64,000 bases of DNA from Clostridium moniliforme (GCF_017873235.1 NZ_JAGGJZ010000008.1:1-64000), one strand, 5' to 3'; shown: positions 27,404-36,590, numbered from the stretch's first letter. The notes: a model not told the origin generated them from the sequence alone. Numbers and translations: made by a program.

Positions 27404-27516
27404 TCTTTCTTATCCTATTGTTTTTGTCCTATATTGTTAATCCTATTGAAGAGTAACCAAATTTAATTATTTTTATTGAATATGTACGTCTATATTCAAA
27501 ATTTAACATTAAAAAA

Positions 27517-27780
27517 GCTGCGCACCTCGATTCGACAGTGGTTTATATGCGTTACCTATGCAGTTAGCTCAGGCTAGATTGATCCACGGCACACGGAAGT
27601 ATCCACTTATTGCTGCTTCCTTCCGGACCTGACAAGGTTCATGGGCTCCAGTTGCGTGGGACCCAGCCATCAACACCACTTACATAGGGCAGACCACACA
27701 AAGCAAAGCCTCCACGAGGAATTCGATCCTGCTGTAGCGGATTGCAGGTTACAGGGCACCGCTAACTCCCCATCTAGCAC
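27517..27780 (-). ncRNA. ffs: Large SRP RNA (scRNA, Bacillus/Clostridium type)
   Basis: The minus strand starts GTGCTAGATGGGGAGTTAGC, then GGTGCCCTGTAACCTGC, the 5' Alu-domain pattern of Bacillus scRNA. Domain IV is explicit: TGTCAGGTCCGGAAGGAAGC followed by AGCA. The 3' end closes with GAGGTGCGCAGC and a run of T's near 27511. The length of about 264 nt is that of Gram-positive SRP RNA with an Alu domain. tRNA-Ser lies just upstream in the same transcript, a common clostridial order. Confidence 0.97.
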
Positions 27781-27785
27781 AGCTC

Positions 27786-27875
27786 TGGCGGAGAGGGTGG
27801 GATTTGAACCCACGGTAGAGTTTCCCCTACACACGCGTTCCAGGCGTGCTCCTTCGACCACTCGGACACCTCTCC
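27786..27875 (-). tRNA. tRNA-Ser (anticodon GGA)
   Basis: The 90-nt gene on the minus strand begins GGAGAGGTGTCCGAGTGG, with anticodon loop CTGGAAC (anticodon GGA). It has a long variable arm (TGTAGGGGAAACTCTACC), T-arm GGGTTCAAATCCC, acceptor CCTCTCC, discriminator G and an encoded CCA. It ends 6 bp before the SRP RNA, implying a common precursor. Confidence 0.97.
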
Positions 27876-27970
27876 ATATCAAAAAAATTTAACGGTTTAA
27901 GTAATTCCTACTACCGTTTTATGGTTCTTGACCTACGATATATAAGCTTTATTCTTTTTTACACTTCATC

Positions 27971-27999
27971 ATTCTAACACAAATATTATTTTAGTTCAA
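27971..27999 (-). promoter_or_regulatory. Promoter of tRNA-Ser / SRP RNA
   Basis: On the minus strand TTGAAC (27994-27999) and TAGAAT (27971-27976) have an exact 17-bp spacer. The predicted start is about 90 nt upstream of tRNA-Ser. A small hairpin (AACGGT...ACCGTT) lies in the leader. Confidence 0.75.
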
Positions 28000-28034
28000 T
28001 AGAAACATTCTATAAGAATACTAAGTTATTTATA

Positions 28035-28226
28035 TTATTTGTTTTTGTCATTAAATTTATTTTTATTTTCAGAATACATTTGTTTTTTTATCTGACCATT
28101 TATTAAAAGTATCGGTATTAAAAATACAAACAGTGCTCCTCTTATTACATTATTATGTATTAAAAATATAATTGATATTAATACTAACATTTCTATTGCA
28201 TTTAGTATATAAGATAATTTTTTCAA
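28035..28226 (-). CDS. Small membrane protein, 63 aa
   Basis: A TTG start follows TAGGTGAAATT. Two short hydrophobic helices (about 7-25 and 29-43) are followed by a hydrophilic tail KKQMYSENKNKFNDKNK. There is no recognisable family. It lies upstream of the SRP promoter and reads toward it. It could be a small membrane component or a holin-like or stress peptide; nothing in the sequence decides. Confidence 0.6.
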   Translation of the reverse strand: MKKLSYILNAIEMLVLISIIFLIHNNVIRGALFVFLIPILLINGQIKKQMYSENKNKFNDKNK

Positions 28227-28323
28227 AATTTCACCTACTTAATAAGATTTTATATCTATTATATCTAATACTCACCTTTAATAAAATATTTATATAAAAA
28301 TAAAATTATATATAACACTATAA

Positions 28324-28367
28324 AAAAGTCTCTTTAACTAATTTATTTAAATTAACTAAAGAGACTA
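28324..28367 (-). terminator. Terminator of the 2HCT symporter gene
   Basis: AGTCTCTTTA...TAAAGAGACT with an AT-rich, partly paired loop; T's follow on the minus strand. It lies about 25 bp beyond the stop. Confidence 0.7.
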
Positions 28368-28392
28368 TGTTTAATTTGTATATTCTATATAA

Positions 28393-29733
28393 TTAAAGCC
28401 ATATACTGAAAAGAACTCCAGCTAATACTAATATTAATGCTCCTCCAAGTCTTGTAGCTATTTGAGCATAAGCCATTAAGTTCATTCTCTTTGCAGCTCC
28501 TAATATTTCTAAGTCTCCAGATCCACCTCTGTTAACGTGACATAAACCAGCAGCTATTGCAGATTCTATAGGATAGAAACCAAATATTTTAGATGATAAC
28601 CAAGGTCCAATTATAGCTCCAATAACAGCAAATAATGAAATTACTACTGTTGTAAAGTTAAATGCTTTTAATAATGCTCCGAAATCAACTAAAGCTAATC
28701 CAACACCAGCTATAAGAACATAAAATAAGTTACCTACCATAAATTTTTGAACTTGTTTTGCTCCAACTCTGATTCTTTCTGGAACTAAGTTAAATCCATT
28801 AGCTAATAATACAAAGATAACTAAGTAAGCAAATGGGTGAATTACTACTCCACCTATAGTTGGGAAAAATCCTTTTCCAACAAGATTTGCTAAACAATAA
28901 AATGCAAGTGTTATAAATAATCCAGCTGCTCCATCTTCAAATGTTGCTTTAAAAGTAGACTTTTCTGATTTTGCATTAGCAGCTCCCTTTATTAGTTCAC
29001 CATGACCTGTTAATTCTGGTTTCTTATTACCAATTCCGTTTAAGATTGCACCTGCTATAATAGCTATAATATTTGCTATTGTTAATATTGCCATAGCAGA
29101 TGAATACCAAATCTTTGGATCCTTACCAGTTACTTGTCCCCATATTTGGCTCATAGGTATAGCACCAGCTCCATTTCCACCTCCCATAATAGGAAGTGCA
29201 TAGTTTAATATAACATCTTTAGGATGTACACCTGTTACTAATCCACCTAATATAGCAAATCCACCAGCTGTAATTGTAGCGATAATAACCATTGGAATAA
29301 ATCCACCTATAGTTTTTGCTAAAAACTTTCTATCAATAGATAATAATGAACCACAAATCATTATAGATATGTATAGATTTAAAAATCCACCGCTAAAAAG
29401 TGACTTTACATTTTTTACATATACTGTTGGTATAAGTCCAACATAAACAAGCCATGACATTACTAAGAATGCAAGTATTGCTCCACCACCAAGGTAATCT
29501 TTCCAAATAGGAATTGAATCACCAATTTTACCTAAAACTATACCAAAAGTAAATATTAAAAATAAGCTTCCAACCATATCCTTAGGTAAAGATTTAGTTT
29601 GTATACCTAAAATTATTATAACTGCACCAACAAGAAATAATGGCATAGGTATTCCAAAAAGACTTATTTTAAAGAATTTTTTTATAAGTCCGGGTTCTTG
29701 ATTACTTGAAGTATTTTTAATTTTTGCTTCCAT
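28393..29733 (-). CDS. 2-hydroxycarboxylate transporter family symporter (citrate/malate:Na+ type)
   Basis: This is a secondary transporter of 446 aa with about 11 helices. Both family re-entrant loops are visible: GGGNGAGAIPMSQIW (about residue 187) and NRGGSGDLEILGAA near the C-terminus, with the substrate-contact arginine in QIATRLGGAL. Members (CitS, CimH, MaeN, MleP) take up citrate, malate or lactate with Na+ or H+; which one cannot be told here. No citrate lyase or malic enzyme gene is adjacent. The start ATG follows AAGGAGGATTTTATC. A CcpA-type cre about 100 bp upstream suggests carbon catabolite repression. Confidence 0.93.
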   Translation of the reverse strand: MEAKIKNTSSNQEPGLIKKFFKISLFGIPMPLFLVGAVIIILGIQTKSLPKDMVGSLFLIFTFGIVLGKIGDSIPIWKDYLGGGAILAFLVMSWLVYVGLIPTVYVKNVKSLFSGGFLNLYISIMICGSLLSIDRKFLAKTIGGFIPMVIIATITAGGFAILGGLVTGVHPKDVILNYALPIMGGGNGAGAIPMSQIWGQVTGKDPKIWYSSAMAILTIANIIAIIAGAILNGIGNKKPELTGHGELIKGAANAKSEKSTFKATFEDGAAGLFITLAFYCLANLVGKGFFPTIGGVVIHPFAYLVIFVLLANGFNLVPERIRVGAKQVQKFMVGNLFYVLIAGVGLALVDFGALLKAFNFTTVVISLFAVIGAIIGPWLSSKIFGFYPIESAIAAGLCHVNRGGSGDLEILGAAKRMNLMAYAQIATRLGGALILVLAGVLFSIWL

Positions 29734-30287
29734 GATAAAATCCTCCTTAAATTATTTAAATATAGTCTTACAGATTCTTAAAATGTAATAACTAAGTTGT
29801 AATAAAAATATTCATAGTGTCTTAAACGTTTTTGGCAAACGTTATCATAAAAGCCAAAGTCATTTAATCACTCTTAAATATAAAAAAAATAAATTGAATT
29901 ACTAAATTCAGTTATTAAACAAATTAAGAATACATTTACATTAAAGTTTTTTATTTGATAAATAAAAAAATAATCTATTAAATTATTTTTCTTATTTATT
30001 AAGTTATGCTTAAAAATATATTTTTGAAACATCTAACATTTGTTTATTTTTTAAACATTTGTGATATGATTATATTTTACCACATTATTCTTAAAGTTCA
30101 ATATTTTTTTAAAATTTAGTTTATCTGTATCTTTTACACCTATTTTTTATCATTTATATTATTTTTTTTGATATTTTATATTACTTTATTAATTATATTG
30201 CTTTCACATTTTTATTTTTTTTTATCATTTGTTGAAAAATTGTATTGAATTATTTTACTTATATGTGTAACTTTTGAATTTAAAATA
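29734..30287. other. Long AT-rich upstream region of the symporter gene
   Basis: About 550 bp hold no supported gene. The part next to the symporter contains the cre site (29834-29847) and a second ACGTTT half just beside it (29824-29831). The remainder is T-rich on the plus strand, with many A/T runs, and could be bent DNA. I found no unambiguous -35/-10 pair. Confidence 0.5.
29834..29847 (-). promoter_or_regulatory. CcpA cre site
   Basis: GGCAAACGTTATCA matches the cre consensus TGWNANCGNTNWCA at most positions, including the central CG. It lies about 100 bp upstream of the symporter start, near where its promoter should be. Confidence 0.55.
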
Positions 30288-30318
30288 AAAAAAGAATACT
30301 TAAAAAGTATTCTTTTTT
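30288..30318 (-). terminator. Terminator of lgt
   Basis: AAAAAAGAATACTT-AAAA-AGTATTCTTTTTT, about 12 bp beyond the lgt stop. Confidence 0.85.
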
Positions 30319-30330
30319 ATTCAAAAATAA

Positions 30331-31101
30331 TTATTTTTTATTTTTTATAATAATATAAGTTATAAATATAAAACCTAAACTGATTCCAATAAGAGATATT
30401 ATTTGAGCTATTCTAAGTCCAAAAAACATCAAACTATCAGTTCTTAATCCCTCAATAAAAAATCTTCCAACAGAATATAGAATCATATATGAACTTATTA
30501 CAATTCCTTCATAACCTTTTTTAACTTTATAAAGTATTATTACTAATAAAAAACATACAAATATATCCCATATTGATTCATATAAAAAAGTAGGATTGTA
30601 AAACTGTCCATTTATATTCATTCCATTTTGAATAAACTTAGGAAACTTTGATATAAATTCATAAGAAACAACATCTCCATGAGCTTCACTATTCATAAAA
30701 TTTCCCCATCTACCAATTCCTTGAGCTAATATTATTGATGGCGCAACTAAATCAGCATAGGCTAAAAATTTTATCTTTTTAACTCTTGTATATATAAAAG
30801 CTGATAAAAATGCTCCTATAAGCCCTCCATGAATAGCAAGTCCCCCTTCTCTTATATTAAATATATCAAATAAATTGTTTTTATAACTATTCCATTCAAA
30901 AATTACATAGTATGCTCTTGCACCTATTATCGCACAAGGAAATGAAATTAAAAAAATATCAATTAAAACATCAAAGTTCAATCCTTTTCTCTTTGCATTT
31001 ATATATGCTAATAAAAAAGCTAAAATAATTCCTATTCCTATAAGCACTCCATACCACATAACCTTAAACCCAAAAATTTCAAAGGCTATTGGATTATTCA
31101 T
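30331..31101 (-). CDS. lgt: Prolipoprotein diacylglyceryl transferase
   Basis: This enzyme transfers diacylglycerol to the lipobox cysteine of prolipoproteins in the membrane. The 256-aa protein has seven helices and the essential HGGLIGA, ARAYYVIFEW and GRWGNFMNSEAHG motifs. FLYESIWD and the C-terminal GRFFIEGLRTDSL also match. It serves lipoproteins such as the two encoded in this window (35.5 and 44.7 kb). The start is preceded by AAAGGAGGTATGAT. It seems to be a single gene. Confidence 0.97.
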   Translation of the reverse strand: MNNPIAFEIFGFKVMWYGVLIGIGIILAFLLAYINAKRKGLNFDVLIDIFLISFPCAIIGARAYYVIFEWNSYKNNLFDIFNIREGGLAIHGGLIGAFLSAFIYTRVKKIKFLAYADLVAPSIILAQGIGRWGNFMNSEAHGDVVSYEFISKFPKFIQNGMNINGQFYNPTFLYESIWDIFVCFLLVIILYKVKKGYEGIVISSYMILYSVGRFFIEGLRTDSLMFFGLRIAQIISLIGISLGFIFITYIIIKNKK

Positions 31102-31160
31102 ATCATACCTCCTTTAATTTAGTATTTATCTTAATATAACAAATAATATTCATTTCTTCA

Positions 31161-31619
31161 TTATTTTTTAATTAATATTTTTTCTTTTCTTCTAATTTTA
31201 AAAAATTCCGTCATAAGTTTGCTACACTCTTCATTATATAACCAGTTAATTTCCAAATATGAATTTAAATACTTATTATTAACTATGTCAACAACAGATC
31301 CACAAGCTCCCATATCTTTATTAAAAGTTCCTATATAAAGCTTTGAAATTCTACTTTGAACTATGGCACCAGCACACATTGGGCATGGCTCTAGTGTTAC
31401 ATACATCTCACAACCATTTAATCTCCAATCACCTATAAATTTACATGCCTCCTCTATTGCAATTATTTCAGCATGTGCAATAACACTCTTTTTACTTTCT
31501 TTTAAATTGTACCCTTTGCCAATCACCTTTCCATCCTTTAAAATAATTGCACCAACAGGTATTTCACCTAAGTTTAAAGCTTTTTTACCTTCATTAATAG
31601 CTAAATTTATATAACTCAA
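31161..31619 (-). CDS. tadA: tRNA-specific adenosine deaminase
   Basis: TadA converts A34 to inosine in tRNA-Arg(ACG). The protein has the deaminase zinc motifs HAEIIAIEEA and EPCPMCAGAI, with the proton-shuttling glutamate in HAE. The frame is open to GTG 31631, but the best ribosome-binding site (GTGGTGATG) lies just before TTG 31619, giving a 152-aa protein starting at LSYINLAINEGKKA. An ATG at 31625 is the alternative. The C-terminal RRKEKILIKK is basic, as expected for RNA binding. Confidence 0.95.
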   Translation of the reverse strand: MSYINLAINEGKKALNLGEIPVGAIILKDGKVIGKGYNLKESKKSVIAHAEIIAIEEACKFIGDWRLNGCEMYVTLEPCPMCAGAIVQSRISKLYIGTFNKDMGACGSVVDIVNNKYLNSYLEINWLYNEECSKLMTEFFKIRRKEKILIKK

Positions 31620-31647
31620 AAACATCACCACTTTAAATATAAAAATG

Positions 31648-31686
31648 TAGGATAAAAGGACAGTTTAATACTGTCCTTTTATCCTA
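31648..31686. terminator. Terminator between the CorC/HlyC gene and tadA
   Basis: TAGGATAAAAGGACAG and its complement, 16-bp stem with a 7-nt loop. The hairpin includes the stop codon of the upstream gene. Confidence 0.88.
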
Positions 31687-32937
31687 AGTATATATTCTTA
31701 CTTTCATAATTCTATTCTTTTCAACTTCTTCCACTACAAACTTAATTCTATCTATTACAACTTCCTCATGTTCTTCTGGAATTCTACCAAGTGCTCCTAT
31801 AATAAGTCCACCAACTGAATCAAACTCCTCAGATTCCATATTAACTCCTATAAGATCACTTACATCATCAAGTCTAGCACTTCCATCAACTACATATTCA
31901 TCTTCTTTTATTACTTCAATGCTATCTCTCTCTTTATCATACTCATCTTCTATATCTCCAACAATTTCTTCAACTAAGTCTTCAATTGTTACAATCCCAA
32001 CAGTTCCACCATATTCATCTAAAACTACTGCCATATGATTTCTTGATTTTTTCATTTCAGTAAAAAGTTCTGTAATTTTTTTAAATTCAAATGTATATAA
32101 AGGTTCACGCATATAATCTTTAACTACAAGTTCTCCACCATTATATCCTGCAATAATAAGATCCTTTACGTTTAGTATACCTACTATGTCATCTATAGTA
32201 TCATCATATACGGGAATTCTAGAAAACTGTTCTTCCTTTATTACTTTTAATAATTCATCATATCCATCATTAATTTCTATAGCTGTAACATCAACTCTTT
32301 GTACCATAACATCTTTAACCTGAAGATCCGCAAAATCAAAAACATTAAAAATCATTTCTTTTTCTACATCTTCAAGAACGCCTTCTTCTTCACTAACTCC
32401 AACCATTGTTTTTAATTCTTCTTCTGTAATAAATGGTTCAGCAGCCTTTGGATCTCCTCCAAATATTTTTATAAATACTGATGAGATTATAGTAAAGATA
32501 GTAACAAAAGGCTTAAATATAAAAACGCATAACTTTATAGGCTTACTTACCTTTAAAGAAACAGCTTCTGACTTTTGCTTTGCAATGGATTTTGGAGTAA
32601 TCTCTCCAAATATAAGAACCAAAACAGTCATTACTCCAGTTGCAATTACAACAGCACCTTCACTTCCACCTGACATCTTAACTGCAAGGGAGGTAGCCAA
32701 AGATGATGCTCCTATATTAACTATATTATTTCCTATTAAAATAGCTCCTAAAAGCTTATTAGGATCTTCTATTAACTTTTGTACAAGTTTAGCTCCCTTT
32801 ACTCCTTCTTCCACCATATGTCTAATTCTAATTTTACTTAAGGACATAAGTGCCGTTTCTGACATTGAAAAAAAAGCAGATAGTATAAGAAGTACTATTA
32901 ACAGAATAACCTGCCCCGTATAACTAGAGTCCAACAA
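31684..32937 (-). CDS. CNNM/HlyC-CorC family membrane protein
   Basis: The 417-aa protein has an N-terminal DUF21 membrane domain with about four helices (LSAFFSMSETALMSLSKIR is diagnostic), two CBS domains (VMVQRVDVTAIEI through MREPLYTFEF) and a C-terminal CorC/HlyC domain (DGSARLDDVSDLIGV...GGLIIGALGRIPEE). The family is linked to Mg2+/Co2+ efflux or metal homeostasis; the old name hemolysin is not supported by the sequence. It is a single gene with a terminator at the stop. Confidence 0.93.
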   Translation of the reverse strand: MLDSSYTGQVILLIVLLILSAFFSMSETALMSLSKIRIRHMVEEGVKGAKLVQKLIEDPNKLLGAILIGNNIVNIGASSLATSLAVKMSGGSEGAVVIATGVMTVLVLIFGEITPKSIAKQKSEAVSLKVSKPIKLCVFIFKPFVTIFTIISSVFIKIFGGDPKAAEPFITEEELKTMVGVSEEEGVLEDVEKEMIFNVFDFADLQVKDVMVQRVDVTAIEINDGYDELLKVIKEEQFSRIPVYDDTIDDIVGILNVKDLIIAGYNGGELVVKDYMREPLYTFEFKKITELFTEMKKSRNHMAVVLDEYGGTVGIVTIEDLVEEIVGDIEDEYDKERDSIEVIKEDEYVVDGSARLDDVSDLIGVNMESEEFDSVGGLIIGALGRIPEEHEEVVIDRIKFVVEEVEKNRIMKVRIYT

Positions 32938-33289
32938 TTATCACTCTCCTATATTCCTCGTTTTAATTACTTAATTATATCATATACAAGAAAATTTTTA
33001 TATATACTCATATCCTATTGTAAGTAAAAAAATACTATTTATTCCATTGATTTTATAATAATTAAATTAAATTTTATATTATTTGATATAAAACCTTTCA
33101 TAAAATTTTAACTATATTATTATCTAAAAATATTAATAATAAATTAAACCACTTAAATTATAGTTAAAAATTTAACATATATTTTATTATTAGTTATTTT
33201 TTTAACAATAGGTGTATTTTTTGTATTTACTTATATGTCTAAATTCGAGTTATTTCAACATATATAACGTTTTCTTAATATTCTTGTTA
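32938..33289. other. AT-rich intergenic region, nothing seen
   Basis: About 350 bp of nearly pure A/T sequence. I see no frame, hairpin or repeat that stands out from base composition. It must hold the promoter of the CorC/HlyC gene. Confidence 0.4.
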
Positions 33290-33673
33290 TTATCTTAACA
33301 AATACTTTTTAGCTTCTTTATCAAGTTTTTTATCTATAATTTCAACTACATAATCTAAATTTCTGCTTCCATGCAATTTTATTAAATCTAAATTATTTAT
33401 TCCAATATCTTTAATACTTCCTATCCATTTAATTATATTTTCCTTTTTTTGTTCATTCTCATCATAATTTATAGTTGCATATCCTTTCTCTTTATCGAGT
33501 TCTATTTTAGTTATTCCATTTAATTTCATAACAGCTTTTTTCAAAAACATCTCATAACCTTCATGCTTACTTAAAATTATTTTTAAACATTTTATTTCAA
33601 TTATTACCTTACCAGGTGTACATTTATAAACCTTAAAGTTTATTAATTTATTTACTATTTTTGATTTAAACAC
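33290..33673 (-). CDS. HMA-2-like small protein without CxxC
   Basis: The 127-aa protein starts at GTG behind TAGGAGATATAAATA. The central part (about 42-88: FLKKAVMKLNGITKIELDKE...YATINYD) has the beta-alpha-beta-beta-alpha shape of heavy-metal-associated domains, but the metal-binding CxxC is absent, as in the HMA_2 group. The two cysteines (CTPGK, CLKI) lie outside that position. No transporter is attached. The function is unknown. Confidence 0.65.
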   Translation of the reverse strand: MFKSKIVNKLINFKVYKCTPGKVIIEIKCLKIILSKHEGYEMFLKKAVMKLNGITKIELDKEKGYATINYDENEQKKENIIKWIGSIKDIGINNLDLIKLHGSRNLDYVVEIIDKKLDKEAKKYLLR

Positions 33674-33778
33674 TATTTATATCTCCTAAATAATTATTTT
33701 TTATTAAACACTTTTATATACTTTATTTATTAAAAAGTATTATAATTTATTTATAATACTTTCTGGAGGTGTTTATTT

Positions 33779-34342
33779 TTGAAAAAATTAGAATTATTTA
33801 TTAAAAATTTATGCGGTGAATTTAATAATGATGAACAAATATCCAAAGAAAAATCCCATGGAAAAATAATTCATCCTAAAGCTAAACATATTAATGGAGT
33901 ATTAAATGATAGAATTAAAAATATACCAGAAAACTTTGATGGATATTTTGTTTTAGAAGAAAGTTATTATGATACAGGTACGTTTAAAAACATACTTCCT
34001 CATTTATTTTTATTTAATTTAGATAAAGATCATAATATTGTATTAACCTCTTATGAGATTCCTGAAGATATAACTAAAGAAGAGTTTAGAAATGATAATT
34101 TAGATTTAAATATAGATTTTAATAATTTAAAAGTATCTAATAAATTTAACCCTATTACTTATTATTGTGTAGATGGAATATTTAAAGGAGAAAGTGTTAG
34201 TCATCTTAACGCTGAAACAACTTTTACATTAAAAGAAACTATTAAAGATGGAGTTTCAATTGTTAGTGAAGTTTTTGAGAAAAATGGAAAAATTACTTTT
34301 GGATGTACAGATCCAATAGTTTATAAAAAAAAGAAGCCTTAA
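33779..34342 (+). CDS. Hypothetical protein, 187 aa
   Basis: A TTG start lies behind GGAGGTGTTTATTT. The protein is soluble and mostly beta-strand: LCGEFNNDEQISKEKSHGKIIHPKAKH at the N-terminus, then NFDGYFVLEESYY, SYEIPEDITKE, a STTFTL-like strand block and GKITFGCTDPIVYKK at the end. The GEFNNxEQ opening and the EESYYD block faintly recall the CpcT/CpeT lipocalin-like fold, but I do not regard that as established. It is monocistronic, with a weak terminator (about 34331-34354). Confidence 0.75.
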   Translation: MKKLELFIKNLCGEFNNDEQISKEKSHGKIIHPKAKHINGVLNDRIKNIPENFDGYFVLEESYYDTGTFKNILPHLFLFNLDKDHNIVLTSYEIPEDITKEEFRNDNLDLNIDFNNLKVSNKFNPITYYCVDGIFKGESVSHLNAETTFTLKETIKDGVSIVSEVFEKNGKITFGCTDPIVYKKKKP

Positions 34343-34360
34343 ATTAGGCTGCTTTTATAT

Positions 34361-34597
34361 TTATTTTAATGCTTCTAATGTTTTATCTAAAGATTTTGTA
34401 AGATATATAAATGTAAATTGCAAAGAGAATATAGTAACTATTGCTAAAATTTCAATCCAAGTAGGTCCTAATAATTCAAAATCAAAAAGTAATACAAAGT
34501 TATACAATATAATCTCCAAACAAGTTGCTGTAGAAGTAACCTTTAACACTTCCTTTAATTCATTATTATTTAACTTCATGAGGGCACATTTTCCCAT
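34361..34597 (-). CDS. Small membrane protein, 78 aa
   Basis: Two hydrophobic segments (about 24-42 and 45-66) follow a short charged N-terminus; the C-terminus is KSLDKTLEALK. The start is unclear. AGGAGTTG is 13 nt from the ATG at 34597, too far for comfort, while an overlapping 13-codon frame (MIIYGKMCPHEVK) starts right behind that site and ends within the codons of the second in-frame ATG (34579). Coupled translation from that ATG is possible. No family was recognised. Confidence 0.55.
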   Translation of the reverse strand: MGKCALMKLNNNELKEVLKVTSTATCLEIILYNFVLLFDFELLGPTWIEILAIVTIFSLQFTFIYLTKSLDKTLEALK

Positions 34598-35146
34598 AAA
34601 TAATCATCAACTCCTAATATTTTTATTAATCTATATATCTTTTAATTTATATCTTATTTTAATTATACAAAAAATTTTTTTATTTTTACATAGTAATATT
34701 CTTAATTTTTAGATACTTTTATTATGAAATTTTAATTTTGTTATGTATTAAATTAACACTTTATTCACAAATTATTTTCTACTAGAACAGGATGACTTTT
34801 ACCAATAAAAACCAAATTATTTTATTACTAAAGATACTTTTGAATAACTTTATATATAAAAAATATAAATTTAGATTAAAAAATTTATCTAAATCATATA
34901 AAAATTTTAAAGCCATATCACAGATAAAATGAGTGCTTAATATGAAAAAATATTGATTATGAATATTTTTTCTTCATAAACGCCTCCTTTTTTTTATTAT
35001 ATTTTATTATAAAATTTAATTTTTTTCAGAAATTAAATAACATTTATTGCCTATATTGTAATATTTAATATATAATTTAAATTATAAAAATCATAATAAA
35101 TTTATATTAAATATAGCTAGCTTCAAGTAGAAAGTAGGTAATTACA
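34598..35146. other. Intergenic region with an orphan start signal
   Basis: About 550 bp without an intact gene. On the minus strand a perfect AAAGGAGGCGTTT is followed by ATG (34977) and a reading frame of only six codons (MKKKYS, stop at 34957). The six codons overlap a hairpin (GAAAAAATATT...AATATTTTTTC, 34943-34972). Downstream codons in other frames look degraded. This is either a leader peptide with attenuator-like hairpin or the dead start of a lost gene. Confidence 0.4.
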
Positions 35147-35467
35147 TTGAGTAAAAAAGAAAAAATATTAGAAAAACAAGATGATCTATTATCAAGAGTT
35201 TATGATTTAATTTTAAATACACAAACTCTTGATGATGAACGCTCTAAACTAGTTGAATTTAAAAATTCAGTTGAAATGGGAAAGGACTTTGAACAACAAA
35301 CAATGGAATTGGCAGAATCTCTAAGACAACTAGCAGTTCGTAAGGCAAAAGATAAAGAGACACTTAGCCCAGAAGTTGGTAGATTCTATATGGATATTTC
35401 CACTACTGGATTACTTAAAAAGAACTTGGGTATTGGCTTAACTGCAATTAGCTTTTTAGCTAATTGA
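35147..35467 (+). CDS. Putative bacteriocin immunity protein (EntA-immunity-like)
   Basis: The 106-aa helical protein starts at TTG behind AAGTAGGTAATTACA. The sequence pattern, LSRVYDLILNTQTLDDERSKL, KNSVEMGKDFEQQ, LAESLRQLAVRKAK and the ending LSPEVGRFYMDISTTGLL, resembles the four-helix immunity proteins that protect against class II bacteriocins. No bacteriocin precursor or exporter is adjacent, so it would be an orphan defence gene. The family assignment is from memory of the pattern. The next gene, a lipoprotein, follows 58 bp later. Confidence 0.5.
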   Translation: MSKKEKILEKQDDLLSRVYDLILNTQTLDDERSKLVEFKNSVEMGKDFEQQTMELAESLRQLAVRKAKDKETLSPEVGRFYMDISTTGLLKKNLGIGLTAISFLAN

Positions 35468-35525
35468 TTCTATAGTATAAAAATCAATTTTTATACTATC
35501 TTTAATCTATTGAGGAGAATAATTT

Positions 35526-36566
35526 ATGAAAAAAATACATAAGAAAAAAGTTAAAAATATATCATTTATGCTTATAGTTCTTTTTAGTGGTATTTTAATT
35601 TTGTCTGGTTGTGGAAACAAGATAAAAAAACAAATGGAAAATGCCATAAATGATATAAATTCAGGTAAATATAGTGAAGCTAAAACTGAAATTAATGAAA
35701 TTTTAAAAGAAGATTCAAGTAATTCAAAGGCAAATTTATTAAATAATATAATAAATATTTTTGAAAATGCAAAAAGGTCCTATGAAAATAAAGACTATAT
35801 TAAAGCTAATGAAGAAATTTCAAAAATCCCTAATGAATATAATAATTATAATATAAAAAATGATATTGATACTTTAAAAAATAATATAAGTAAAAAATTA
35901 AATGAAATAAAAGCAATAGATAATAAAATAAATGAAGTAAATAAATTAATTAATAATGGGAATTTAGATGAAGCTAGGAAAAATTTAAATGGTTTAAAAA
36001 ATAAAGAGTTAACAGAAACACAAAAAGAAAAAGTAAATGATTTAAAAACTAAATTAAATAAAAAAATAGATCAGAAAAAAGAGGTCGAAAACAAAAAAGT
36101 AGAAGCTGAAAAACAAAATAAACATAAAGAAGACAACACAAATAAAAATTCTTCAAATAGTAAAACTACTAATAACAAAGTAACAAAAACTTTTCAAAAT
36201 CAAAGTAACATACACTATGTAAATAGAAGGTTAGGGATACAAATGGAATTACCTTCAAATTGGAGAGGAAAGTACTATGTAAGAGAATCAGATAACACAA
36301 TTATCTTTTGTTATAAAGCTCCAAAGAAAAATATTGTAGGCAGTTTATTATATATAGAAAAGATAAAAAAAGATGAAAACATAGATTACATAACTATGGA
36401 TGATATGGTTATAAAAAATATAAATGATTCAAAATATGCATTGGGAGTTTCAACAGATGTTGGAACAAACGCATTAGATTTAGGAGAATTTGAAATTTAT
36501 AAAGAATACAGTAATTTAAAAAAAGAAAAAGGGTTAGTATATAGAACTATAAGAGCTATTAATTAA
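35526..36566 (+). CDS. Lipoprotein with TPR-like / coiled-coil region, 346 aa
   Basis: The signal peptide ends in lipobox LSGC (cysteine about 29). Residues 35-165 carry helical repeats (AINDINSGKYSEAKTEINEIL, then SYENKDYIKANEEISKI, then LINNGNLDEARKNL) that look like TPR units. A lysine/asparagine-rich linker follows (about 180-222). The C-terminal domain (about 230-346) starts YVNRRLGIQMELPSNWRGKYYV, similar in style to PsbP-like or cell-surface beta domains. It is probably anchored on the outer face of the membrane. The function is unknown. Confidence 0.78.
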   Translation: MKKIHKKKVKNISFMLIVLFSGILILSGCGNKIKKQMENAINDINSGKYSEAKTEINEILKEDSSNSKANLLNNIINIFENAKRSYENKDYIKANEEISKIPNEYNNYNIKNDIDTLKNNISKKLNEIKAIDNKINEVNKLINNGNLDEARKNLNGLKNKELTETQKEKVNDLKTKLNKKIDQKKEVENKKVEAEKQNKHKEDNTNKNSSNSKTTNNKVTKTFQNQSNIHYVNRRLGIQMELPSNWRGKYYVRESDNTIIFCYKAPKKNIVGSLLYIEKIKKDENIDYITMDDMVIKNINDSKYALGVSTDVGTNALDLGEFEIYKEYSNLKKEKGLVYRTIRAIN

Positions 36567-36570
36567 ATAA

Positions 36571-36590
36571 AAAGAGTCATTAGACTCTTT
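36571..36590 (+). terminator. Terminator of the lipoprotein gene
   Basis: AAAGAGTC-ATTA-GACTCTTT followed by TTATTTAT. Confidence 0.85.

Noticed and set aside
27641..27892. Plus- and minus-strand frames of 83 and 70 codons
   Set aside because: Both overlap the SRP RNA and tRNA-Ser genes and are by-products of their higher GC content.
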